Shown: in pieces, positions 9,901 to 16,732 of the stretch | Layout: every line of letters starts with the position of its first letter | Numbering within the stretch: the first letter of the stretch is position 1 | Assembly: GCA_964461115.1 (NCBI GenBank) | Contig: CAYWSX010000001.1 | Span: 1-64,000, forward strand | Reading direction: 5' to 3' | DNA length: 64,000 bases | DNA from: RGIG2134 sp964461115 | Lineage (GTDB): Bacteria; Cyanobacteriota; Vampirovibrionia; Gastranaerophilales; Gastranaerophilaceae | The notes under the pieces: model-generated | The model's input: only the letters and a program-made list of their open reading frames with translations | What the model was told of the DNA's origin: nothing | Databases searched by the model: none | Made by a program: the position numbers and the translations under genes

Positions 9901-10061
9901 GGACACTTTCTCAACAGCTCCAATCCGCATTGAGTGCAGTTTAAAGCGTTTATTTTGTTCAGAATACCGCAAGAAGGGCACTTTGAACGGATTTTAACAC
10001 CGCAGCTTCCGCATCTCAATGAATTCACGGCTATTTCTGTTTTACACTTAGGACACAGCAT
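6939..10061 (-). CDS. Zinc-ribbon / P-loop ATPase / TPR signalling-type protein
   Basis: About 1040 aa. The first ~70 residues hold six CxxC pairs, enough for three zinc ribbons (CPKC, CGSC, CPSC, CTQC, CPAC, CRKC). A Pro/Glu-rich linker follows, then a STAND-like ATPase at ~145-500 with Walker A APEGCGKSYVLG and Walker B-like VLTIDDLEL. The remaining ~500 residues are helical TPR-like repeats (for example GDFDAAKMYTEKSLLI, DFSKAFEIYNDQI). The plan resembles MalT/adenylate-cyclase-associated STAND proteins, in which the TPRs sense and the ATPase switches, but there is no C-terminal effector. ATG was chosen over an upstream TTG because it lies 1 nt after the stop of the preceding gene. It is the last gene of a three-gene operon. 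Confidence 0.72.
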   Translation of the reverse strand: MLCPKCKTEIAVNSLRCGSCGVKIRSKCPSCGILNKINALNCTQCGLELLRKCPACNAYNLPSATDCRKCGASLFAENTPQADIEEVVQISPVNSEPKIQSQPVPEPDTLQKEEFHSEENEKKQFSAQEVPEVLPVDEKEQLEVKNLVVNSLMNSPHVICSLTAPEGCGKSYVLGFVTQDLVNAKITVLPMEATPVTQLSPFGLFQDLLLMSSGLPNYYVEEHKNEAEITKLLEKNFGLTSSDASEVFNFLYPSKSSYYEEILHNKEKIKSIIKKILFSVKSRGECVLTIDDLELIDAASFELLVELYKDGCIDENFKLFVISQTQKNVDAFLQLTQMPAEKCEKFFMGALNKENSAVLIKNILNGFEPMPQGLLDKIIETSQGSPSYIGQILLYMNENGIFNFDGTNLTCLADEKTFTPPSEISAVVSKRLDKIKVEFPQVYRALIYISMLGVKFNIVMLQAVMSLEQPALDELVQYLGGMAFIKPYGNEWYKFQNTAMWKYLFDYVKQDELFAQCAEEFLNVIETLRLTNPAYRPLMAQNAKNSEKAFQHWTFVVSRTAYIGDVGLYVLAQKQCLKLLDEISPENKSLIDTNIKLRLGRLLCTTEPEVALNFLTTILSIDLEKKDDVDFIDISSNAILAANSAGNYNAVIEIVDNVIKLLDPQKYKLEIALITTRKLKTMLYLGSFEHLVNVIENDVNPPIEDALSQNYTVYNLPISKIFETWLETNLILCDALILQGNNKVYDVIATIEDALSTHVEDLGEFKIKLLYAKAFAATMKGEVAASERLIEDIASAAATEPLSNEFICRVNLLQVQNRMFKKDFSNMKNYLFEAVTFANNSGDFMGKNLLKSALGKIFENEGDFSKAFEIYNDQITYFAKERIAVGALLTWFLIADLCLKVSDNDKALEVAMNALDVAKNPRINSYYFQVLYERLIAEIYMLKGDFDAAKMYTEKSLLITKKFNLEYLNIMLYDFYAKYHIEMFKSGNDNGSSPLVSAKKLYEKAITLASRLGLLNIVEEEKKEYQALLTFAQLKKISLV

Positions 10062-10062
10062 T

Positions 10063-10635
10063 TTAATACCCAATCACATCATTTTTGATAATTTTAACAA
10101 GCTCATAAAGTCTCTTGCACACTTCGCCTTGAGAAAGTCCTAGCTCTGAAGCAATTTCAGACTGCTTTTTCAAATTCACATATCTTTTAATAAAAATATC
10201 ATAGTAATTTTTTTCCGCATTTAAAGAATTGGCAACAAAAACAGCATTACAAACCTGAGCAAGCAAATCTTTGTTTTCTACCTTGCTTACAAAGTCGGCT
10301 TTAGGATCCTCGAGTTGAGAAAGAGAAAAGCCCGAACTGATTTCAAGAACATTTTCAGTGTCAAAAACAAGTTCATCAAGCGAAACAACAGGTGCTGCCT
10401 CAAAAGTGTTTCTTACACGTCTGACTCTTCCCGAATTCTTTAAAACAGTAAGAATAGATGTGTTTACAACTTTTTTCAAGTAAGGCTCAATAAATGAGAT
10501 ATCGTCAACGCTCTCAGAAACCGAGAGTGAACGACGAAGCGATTCGGACAAAAAATCTTCGCAAAGGTCTTCATTACCTTGGTACTTCGCGTTAGATTTA
10601 ATCAATTTCAGTAAATTACTATTCATCATCCCCAT
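10063..10635 (-). CDS. Sigma-factor-like HTH protein
   Basis: The 190-aa protein ends in a helix-turn-helix like sigma region 4 (KKQSEIASELGLSQGEVCKRLYELVKII). Its N-terminal half (ESLRRSLSVSESVDDISFIEPYLKKVVNTSIL) could be a diverged region 2, in which a helical stretch ahead of VLKNSGRVRRVRNTF would match the DNA-melting segment. It is the middle gene of the reverse-strand operon, 1 nt ahead of the ATPase gene. It could be a diverged sigma factor or a plain regulator. Three in-frame ATGs lie within four codons and the exact start is uncertain. Confidence 0.55.
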   Translation of the reverse strand: MGMMNSNLLKLIKSNAKYQGNEDLCEDFLSESLRRSLSVSESVDDISFIEPYLKKVVNTSILTVLKNSGRVRRVRNTFEAAPVVSLDELVFDTENVLEISSGFSLSQLEDPKADFVSKVENKDLLAQVCNAVFVANSLNAEKNYYDIFIKRYVNLKKQSEIASELGLSQGEVCKRLYELVKIIKNDVIGY

Positions 10636-10678
10636 GTCAAAATTTAATATTAAATATGATAATTAAATTTTAACACAT

Positions 10679-12904
10679 CTATATGGAAATAACCAAAACG
10701 ACTTCTCTATCTCCGCTGTCCGAGGACATTACAGGCGAATTTATATATTTGAGCGTTTGCTTAATGCTTTGTAACACAATGTCGTCAACATCTTTAGAAC
10801 CGCTCGACTCTATAATCTTCACATCGCGCACTGGAGCGTTGTTTTTGACCTTCATCGATACTTTTATTTTGTTATTATAAGCAAAATCACTTGTATTCAG
10901 TAAATCGGCAGCAAGATTCATTTTTATATTCTTACCGGCGATTTGAAGATACTTGCTGAACACTGTATCTCCTGAAATGGAAGACGGAACTTGCCATGCC
11001 ACAGATTTTAGTATTACTGGTGCAGAGCCCGATTTTATATCCTTAGATAACGACGAAACTATATTAGTGTCACCACCGGGAGCTTGCGCAGACACATTAT
11101 TTTGAATTGGAGGAAGACCCGAATCCGGCGCAACTGTATTTTCCGCAGAAGGCGGCATTTGAGATGGCATTCCTGCTCCGTCAGTATTTTGCATGTATGA
11201 AGTATCCGAAGATGACATGTCCGAATCAGTGTTTGAGTTTCCGCTGAATTTCGTAACAACAAACAAGACTACAGCCACTGTCGCAAGCACGGAAGCCAAA
11301 ATTATAACATTAGACTTTTTCTTAATAGCTTTTTTATTTGGCTGAACTCCCGCAATCTCTTCAGCGTGAAAACTTTCATCTGATGTCGGATTTTCCTCGG
11401 TAAACAGCAATTTCAAATCCCCGCTTTTTTGATGAGGACTGCTTTCTACAAGTTCGTCCAATTCAGAAATCTTATCATCAGTTTCGTCCGAAACATACTC
11501 TTCTTCATACTCCAACGAGGGTTCAAATTTAGCTTTTGTAATGGTTTCGCTGTCTGCACCGAGAATACTCATCAACTCATCATTATCCACAACAACATTT
11601 TCTTCCGTATCTGAATTTAATATACCAAGAAGCTCCTCATCCAGGGCAATTGCCGGTATTTGAGATTCTTCTTCAACCAATGACAAACTTTGAAGCTCCT
11701 GCGCAAGTTTAGACTGAGGCTGTTTTTCATCCAGGTAACCTTCCGGATTATTCGAATCGCCTTCAATCTCTGAAAGTTCATCAAGATTCGCAAGATCAAA
11801 CTCATTAATCTCACTAATCTCCTCAATATCATCAAGGTCTGATTCATCTATGCCCAATTGTGAGGTGTCGGAATCATCAGGCTCAACTGTCTCTTCCACC
11901 GCTAAATCTAAAGACTCTCCGTCAAAACCTGTCATCAAATCTTCATCATTATCAACTAAAGTAAATTCATCCGCAGTTTCTTCATCTTCAAATGGTATGA
12001 GCGTTTCTTCTTCTACATCCGCTGCTGCTGATTCTTCAAAAACTGAGTCTAAATCAACCTCATACTCAGCTTCATCAGGCTCAACATTGAGCTCAACTTC
12101 TTCCGGACTTTCCGGTGGCAATTCCTCCGCAGAATCATCCTCCAATACGTCCAAATCTTCAAGCAAAAATTCTTCTGTCTCATCAATAGAGTCATCGGAT
12201 TTTTCTGCCCCATCCGCAGCAAGAACAGAAAGAAACTCGTCTTGGATAAGGTCTTGATTATCTTTTAAGTCGCCGCAAATGCTCTCAAATCTTCCAACAT
12301 CTGCAAAAACACCTCTAAGCTCGCTCGAATTGTACAAAAGACAAGCAAATTCGGCGAACCCATCATTATCAAGGTTATCATCGAAAAATCCGGCTAAAAG
12401 CTCAAAAAAGGTATCAGAGACATCTTCCAGCGTCATTTGAGAGTCCAAAATTTCTATCTCTTCAAACGCAGAAATCGCTGTAAGGTCTGTATTTAACAAT
12501 TTATTATCAGCAATAAATGTATCCAAATCTTTAGATTGAAAGAAACCTAAAATATCAACATTTTCAAGATTTTCATCCGGTCTTACAACAATATAGCCAT
12601 AAAGATTAGCGTGAATGTCATCCTGCTTAATTTCAAATAACAAATCATCTGAATCAGGCTTCAGTACAATCAAATCAAAAATATTGTTATTGACGTAAAA
12701 ATCAAATAATCGCGTTCTATCATAGAATTTGCAACTGAACGCAGCAGAATCAACCGCTTCAACAGACGGTATATTCTTCTCCAAAGCTGAGATTATTAAA
12801 TATTTTAAATATACTTCTTTTCTTATTTCTTCATTATTAAATGCTTGTGAAATTGACTTTGCGACAGAATTTTCCGCCACCATTAAATTTAATTTGTTAC
12901 TCAT
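10679..12904 (-). CDS. Acidic single-pass membrane protein, TonB-like C-terminus
   Basis: 741 aa in four parts. An N-terminal folded domain (~1-170) begins LNLMVAENSVAKSISQAFNN. A very acidic, repetitive Asp/Glu/Ser stretch (~225-480) follows, then one transmembrane helix (VIILASVLATVAVVLFVV, ~510-530). After a Gln/Pro/Ser linker comes a C-terminal ~100-residue domain resembling the TonB energy-transducing fold (KVSMKVKNNAPVRDVKIIESSG, DIVLQSIKQTLKYI). The topology would place the acidic part in the cytoplasm and the TonB-like domain in the periplasm. It is the first gene of the operon with the sigma-like and ATPase genes. An HLR1-like site lies ~60 nt upstream. Confidence 0.65.
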   Translation of the reverse strand: MSNKLNLMVAENSVAKSISQAFNNEEIRKEVYLKYLIISALEKNIPSVEAVDSAAFSCKFYDRTRLFDFYVNNNIFDLIVLKPDSDDLLFEIKQDDIHANLYGYIVVRPDENLENVDILGFFQSKDLDTFIADNKLLNTDLTAISAFEEIEILDSQMTLEDVSDTFFELLAGFFDDNLDNDGFAEFACLLYNSSELRGVFADVGRFESICGDLKDNQDLIQDEFLSVLAADGAEKSDDSIDETEEFLLEDLDVLEDDSAEELPPESPEEVELNVEPDEAEYEVDLDSVFEESAAADVEEETLIPFEDEETADEFTLVDNDEDLMTGFDGESLDLAVEETVEPDDSDTSQLGIDESDLDDIEEISEINEFDLANLDELSEIEGDSNNPEGYLDEKQPQSKLAQELQSLSLVEEESQIPAIALDEELLGILNSDTEENVVVDNDELMSILGADSETITKAKFEPSLEYEEEYVSDETDDKISELDELVESSPHQKSGDLKLLFTEENPTSDESFHAEEIAGVQPNKKAIKKKSNVIILASVLATVAVVLFVVTKFSGNSNTDSDMSSSDTSYMQNTDGAGMPSQMPPSAENTVAPDSGLPPIQNNVSAQAPGGDTNIVSSLSKDIKSGSAPVILKSVAWQVPSSISGDTVFSKYLQIAGKNIKMNLAADLLNTSDFAYNNKIKVSMKVKNNAPVRDVKIIESSGSKDVDDIVLQSIKQTLKYINSPVMSSDSGDREVVLVISI

Positions 12905-12962
12905 AAATACCTCTCTATATTAAAGGATTACAAACACTTTAAAATTATTCCGAATTAGGCTT

Positions 12963-12981
12963 AATTGTAAATAATTGTTAC
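12963..12981 (-). promoter_or_regulatory. HLR1-like (RpaB-type) binding site
   Basis: On the reverse strand the sequence reads GTAACAATTATTTACAATT. The cyanobacterial HLR1 consensus is two (G/T)TTACA(T/A)(T/A) half-sites ten bases apart; this site fits every defined position but one. It sits upstream of the 12904 operon, beyond a possible TAATAT -10 box, and the window also encodes an RpaB-type regulator. Confidence 0.45.
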
Positions 12982-13085
12982 AAAAATGGCATAATTTCAT
13001 AAAAAAGAGCAATAAATTACGTTTAGCAGCTTTCTATAAGCAGCTACGAAAGCTATAATGGTCAAATATTATTTAGGAGGTCATA

Positions 13086-13769
13086 ATGATTAATGGTGTA
13101 TCTTTCGGTAATGACATCAACGCGTTAATTGCCGCACAACCCTCAAATTCAACAGCGCCACAAGACGCAATAGGCGCATACTGCATGCATGATGAATGCG
13201 ACAAAGCAGAATTTTCACAAAGCAGCAACAAAGGCGTAAAAACTATCGCAACTTTGGCGGTAATCGCAGCTGCACTAGGACTCGCAAGAGGCAAAATGGG
13301 CGCTATTAAGGAAATAGATCTTTCTAAATCGCTTAAAGACACAGAAGGCTTTATGGGTAAAGTCAAATGGGTAATTGCTCAAGGCGGCGAAGGCGTCATT
13401 AAAGCAGCAAAACACACAAAAGCTCTTTTCTCAAAATCAGCAAAATTAGAGTTGAAAAACGAAAAAATGGCAGCATTGGAAAAGAAAATCGCAAGCGCAA
13501 CAGACGATTTGACTGCAAAACAAAAGGCAGTAAATGAGCTTGCACCTGATGCCACGGCTGAGGTCAAAAAATTAGCAGAAGACGCAAAAACAACAGCTCA
13601 AAAGACTTTAGATGACCTTAATGCTAAAAAAACAAAACTGGAAAAGGAAATCAACGCCCTCGGCGGAGCAGCTAAGGCTGACGCGCCAAAAGAAGAAGCA
13701 CCGGCACCAGAGCCAGCGCCTTCCACCCCGGCACCTGCTCCTGAAGCACCACCGGCTCCGGCGTCATAA
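13086..13769 (+). CDS. Hypothetical FG-motif protein with coiled coil and Pro/Ala tail
   Basis: The 227-aa protein begins MINGVSFGNDINALI, an immediate N-terminal VSFG motif. A hydrophobic Ala-rich segment at ~53-70 (TIATLAVIAAALGLARGK) could be a membrane helix. Residues ~120-195 are a charged coiled coil (LEKKIASATDDLTAKQKAVNEL), and the last 25 residues are Pro/Ala/Glu repeats. GGAGGTCAT precedes the ATG, and a TATAAT box with a weak -35 lies ~45 nt upstream. A strong terminator follows, so it is monocistronic. Function unknown. Confidence 0.7.
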   Translation: MINGVSFGNDINALIAAQPSNSTAPQDAIGAYCMHDECDKAEFSQSSNKGVKTIATLAVIAAALGLARGKMGAIKEIDLSKSLKDTEGFMGKVKWVIAQGGEGVIKAAKHTKALFSKSAKLELKNEKMAALEKKIASATDDLTAKQKAVNELAPDATAEVKKLAEDAKTTAQKTLDDLNAKKTKLEKEINALGGAAKADAPKEEAPAPEPAPSTPAPAPEAPPAPAS

Positions 13770-13794
13770 AAACTTACAAGTTAAAAATAAGAAT

Positions 13795-13825
13795 AAAAGC
13801 CTCGATGATTTCGAGGCTTTTTTTT
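13795..13825 (+). terminator. Rho-independent terminator
   Basis: Stem GCCTCG/CGAGGC with flanking A and T runs (AAAAGCCTCG...CGAGGCTTTTTTTT). It ends the FG-motif gene transcript. Confidence 0.9.
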
Positions 13826-13902
13826 ATGAAGAAGTGTTTCAATATCAAAATATAAAACCCCGAAACTTGCCTTTTTCCGTGATTGTATCGGATAATATAA
13901 GC

Positions 13903-14859
13903 ATGGGACACGAGTATGAATTAGATTTGAATATGCTCTTGCAAGAATGTCAAATCGCCGCTGGGAAGGACAGTAGTCTTGTCATCTCCAATCTTATAGG
14001 GCTCGAAAACCGCCATAGTCTTGATGAAATGACTGTTATTTACAACTATTTTCTGCAAAACGAAAACGACCCGGATGTTCTGGTATACATAGTAAAAAGA
14101 ATTAACAAATACCGTCCGGCAGAATGTCTTCCTACACTGATTGATATGCTGCTTCTGAAGCAAGGGTTCAAAGACAGCCTGTCAGCTGTCGACAAATACA
14201 TAGATTTAAGGGTGAATACCGCAAAAGTAATTTCCAACTACAAAGACAGCAAGGCGGTAATGCCGCTTCTTTATTGCCTTAACAACAAAGTCGAAAACTA
14301 TAAAGTTCGTCTTGCATGCGCTGAAGCACTTGGAAAAATCGGGGACAGATATGCCGTTACTCCTCTTATAGATGTTGTCTCAGACGAAAGTGAAAAATCC
14401 GTTTATCTGAGAGAATCAGCCGCCGTTGCACTGGGAATGATCGGTGATATGCGGGCGGTAGACTCGCTGGTGCATATTCTCGAGGTTAAAAAATCCTTTC
14501 TGGACAAATTTACTTTCTTAAAAGAACGCGTTATTGAGGCGCTCGGGAAAATCAACACTCCAAGTGAGCGTGTATTTAAGGCTTTGAAAAATTCTCTCGA
14601 TGATGAGTCACCTCAAATAAGAATTAACGCAATTGAAGCACTAATGAACAGCGAAGATGACCGAGCGTGTGATTTGATTAAAAAAACTCTCAAAGACACA
14701 GATGAAGAAGTGGTTGAAAACGCCGTAATCGCACTCTACAACATTGAAGGCACCTCCATTTTGGAAGAAATACTAAAAAATGATAATTATACAGTGACAG
14801 CAAAAGACAAGGCACAAAGCCTCATAAACGAATATGAAACAGAGGATGAAGATGAATAA
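13903..14859 (+). CDS. HEAT-repeat protein (PBS-lyase-like repeats)
   Basis: About 318 aa of tandem ~31-residue HEAT repeats with the classic VRLACAEALGKIGD, LRESAAVALGMIGD and IRINAIEALMNSED pattern, resembling the repeats of cyanobacterial phycobilisome lyases. No lyase-specific feature was seen, so it is better read as a protein-interaction scaffold. The reading frame is open further upstream, through the terminator of the previous gene. I therefore start at the ATG reading MGHEYELD, though it lacks a good ribosome-binding site. The end overlaps queC by 8 nt. Confidence 0.75.
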   Translation: MGHEYELDLNMLLQECQIAAGKDSSLVISNLIGLENRHSLDEMTVIYNYFLQNENDPDVLVYIVKRINKYRPAECLPTLIDMLLLKQGFKDSLSAVDKYIDLRVNTAKVISNYKDSKAVMPLLYCLNNKVENYKVRLACAEALGKIGDRYAVTPLIDVVSDESEKSVYLRESAAVALGMIGDMRAVDSLVHILEVKKSFLDKFTFLKERVIEALGKINTPSERVFKALKNSLDDESPQIRINAIEALMNSEDDRACDLIKKTLKDTDEEVVENAVIALYNIEGTSILEEILKNDNYTVTAKDKAQSLINEYETEDEDE

Positions 14860-15499
14860 CAAAGCTATTTTACTTCTTTCGGGCGGGTTGGACAGCCTTG
14901 CTTCGTGCGTAATCGCACAAGAAGATTATTTCATTGAGCGAGCTATTTATATTGACTACGGACAAAAAGCCGCACAGCAGGAAAAAAATGCTTGCGAAAA
15001 TATCTGTCGTCATTATGGGATTGAACTTCAAACATTTGATGCAAAATGGCTAGCCGAAATTTCTCAAAACACCGCACTTTGCGGCAAAGAAGATTCAAAA
15101 GATGCAGAAAAAAAGGATTTTTGGATACCGAACAGAAACGGGCTGTTCGTAAATATCGGCGCTTGTTTTGCAGAGGCATTAGGCTGCAATTACGTGATAA
15201 TCGGCGCAAACTATGAAGAAGCACAGGAATTTAAAGATAATTCGGTAAATTTTGTGGAAAGCGCAACAAAATTGTTCGCCTCATCTACCCAAAATAACGT
15301 TAAGCTTCTGGCGCCGCTGATAAATATGGACAAGGAAGAAATTATTGAAAAAGCAGTAGAACTGGATGCACCGCTCCAATATGTATGGAGCTGTTATTTC
15401 AACGGAGAAAAGCATTGCGGAAAGTGCCCTTCGTGCAGACTCCTAAAAAATGCCTTATCCGCAGCCGGCAAAGACAACTTGCAAAAATTGCTGTTTTAA
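14852..15499 (+). CDS. queC: 7-cyano-7-deazaguanine synthase
   Basis: The 215-aa enzyme converts 7-carboxy-7-deazaguanine to preQ0 with ATP and ammonia in queuosine synthesis. The N-terminal PP-loop LLLSGGLDSLAS binds ATP, PNRNGLFVNIG matches the family core, and the C-terminal C...CGKCPSC cluster binds zinc. ATG at 14852 was preferred to the one 18 nt upstream because GAGG sits 6 nt before it. It overlaps the HEAT gene and is followed 14 nt later by DUF366. QueH, acting later in the same pathway, lies at the far end of the window. Confidence 0.94.
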   Translation: MNNKAILLLSGGLDSLASCVIAQEDYFIERAIYIDYGQKAAQQEKNACENICRHYGIELQTFDAKWLAEISQNTALCGKEDSKDAEKKDFWIPNRNGLFVNIGACFAEALGCNYVIIGANYEEAQEFKDNSVNFVESATKLFASSTQNNVKLLAPLINMDKEEIIEKAVELDAPLQYVWSCYFNGEKHCGKCPSCRLLKNALSAAGKDNLQKLLF

Positions 15500-15513
15500 A
15501 AGAAAATAAACTA

Positions 15514-16074
15514 ATGAAAACAAAATTTTTACAACAAAAAATGAAATATGACGGCACGCAACTGGCACCCCACTTTATATACAAAAACTATGAAATTATG
15601 GGGGACGCGATAATCGCATTTACGGGCGGCTGTGATGTAAAGCTTGCAGAAATGGTCGACATCGAGGACGTTATTAATAACGAGCCGATTTTTAGCGAAA
15701 ATATGCTTCACTTTATCGCTGAATTCTTTAATACAGATTTGATTCAGGGTGTTTATATGCAAAGGCTTCTGATTACGACAATCAAAGAACAGCTGGAGAT
15801 GAATTACGGAAAAACGCTGGAAAGACACGGAGATGATTTATACAAAAATGACGGAAAACTCTCTGTCTCAATCGCCACCAAATCGCCTACTTCCGTCTTA
15901 ATTCATACAGCACTCAACATCACAACAGACAATACGCCTGTGAAAACTTCAGGGCTAAAAACTGATTTTAGCATCGAAAATATTGAAAAATTTGCAAACG
16001 AAGTTTTGACAGCTTATAATAACGAGGTAAAAGACATATATTTAGCAGCCACGAAAGTTAGAGGAGTTATATAA
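15514..16074 (+). CDS. DUF366 family protein
   Basis: The 186-aa protein matches the DUF366 pattern: KMKYDGTQLAPHFIYKNY near the N-terminus, then GDAIIAFTGGCDV, MVDIEDV and MLHFIAEFF. The biochemical role of the family is unknown to me. The true start is the ATG reading MKTKFLQQKM; the open frame to the left overlaps queC and is not coding. It lies 14 nt after queC and its stop shares a base with the next start (TAATG), so queC, DUF366 and the SPOR gene look like one operon. Confidence 0.8.
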   Translation: MKTKFLQQKMKYDGTQLAPHFIYKNYEIMGDAIIAFTGGCDVKLAEMVDIEDVINNEPIFSENMLHFIAEFFNTDLIQGVYMQRLLITTIKEQLEMNYGKTLERHGDDLYKNDGKLSVSIATKSPTSVLIHTALNITTDNTPVKTSGLKTDFSIENIEKFANEVLTAYNNEVKDIYLAATKVRGVI

Positions 16075-16724
16075 TGCCTTCAATCGACAGCAAAAAGAAA
16101 ACACAGCAAAACAAGCTTTTATACATATTTTTAACAGTATTTTTTGTAACACTTGTTACTTTGATATATCTGGCAACAGCCTTCACACCTGATGTTGACG
16201 TGGATGTTAATAGCGATGACACAGAAGTTTCTGATACAATCGACAAACAGGATGTTGATAACAGATTAAGAAGTATTCAGCAAGACGAATTAATCGGCGC
16301 TGCCCCTAACAGAAAAGATGCAGAGTCCAGCTCTGAAATCTTCGAACAATTAAAGAAAATGAAAGCGGAAGCACTCTCAAAACAAGCTTCTGAGGATATA
16401 AATCAGGCTCAGCAGGAAGAAATCACATATCAGCAAAAACAACAGGCACCTAAGCCAAACCTGGCAGCTCCAAGCTATAACAGACAGCCTGCGCAGGTTT
16501 CGCATTCTGCAAAAGTTTACGTCGGCAGATATTCAGATTTTGACCAAGCAATCAAGGTTCAAGACGCCCTAATCCAGTCTTCATATGCGTCTGCACCGTT
16601 TGTAAAAAACATGGGCGGGTATTACGTTATTCAAATAGGCTCATTTTCCAACCCCCAAACTGCACAAAATGTTGTTGAACAGCTTATTTCAGGCGGATAT
16701 CAGGCAAGAATGGTGCTTGAATAA
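16074..16724 (+). CDS. Single-pass membrane protein with SPOR domain
   Basis: 216 aa. A short cytoplasmic N-terminus precedes one transmembrane helix (IFLTVFFVTLVTLIYLATAF, ~20-40). An acidic then Gln-rich linker leads to a C-terminal SPOR domain at ~145-216 (KVYVGRYSDFDQAIKVQDAL, GGYYVIQIGSFSNPQTAQNV). SPOR domains bind denuded peptidoglycan glycan strands at division sites, so an FtsN-like septal role is plausible. Start and upstream stop overlap by one base, indicating coupling with DUF366. Confidence 0.85.
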   Translation: MPSIDSKKKTQQNKLLYIFLTVFFVTLVTLIYLATAFTPDVDVDVNSDDTEVSDTIDKQDVDNRLRSIQQDELIGAAPNRKDAESSSEIFEQLKKMKAEALSKQASEDINQAQQEEITYQQKQQAPKPNLAAPSYNRQPAQVSHSAKVYVGRYSDFDQAIKVQDALIQSSYASAPFVKNMGGYYVIQIGSFSNPQTAQNVVEQLISGGYQARMVLE

Positions 16725-16732
16725 TTTTCTCT

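Noticed and set aside
11059..12257. Serine-rich forward and other ORFs opposite the acidic membrane protein
   Set aside because: They are mirror images of the Asp/Glu/Ser-rich coding strand (Ser/Leu-rich antisense), without start signals.
13612..13902. Extended N-terminus for the HEAT-repeat protein
   Set aside because: The extension runs through the previous gene in another frame and through its terminator hairpin.
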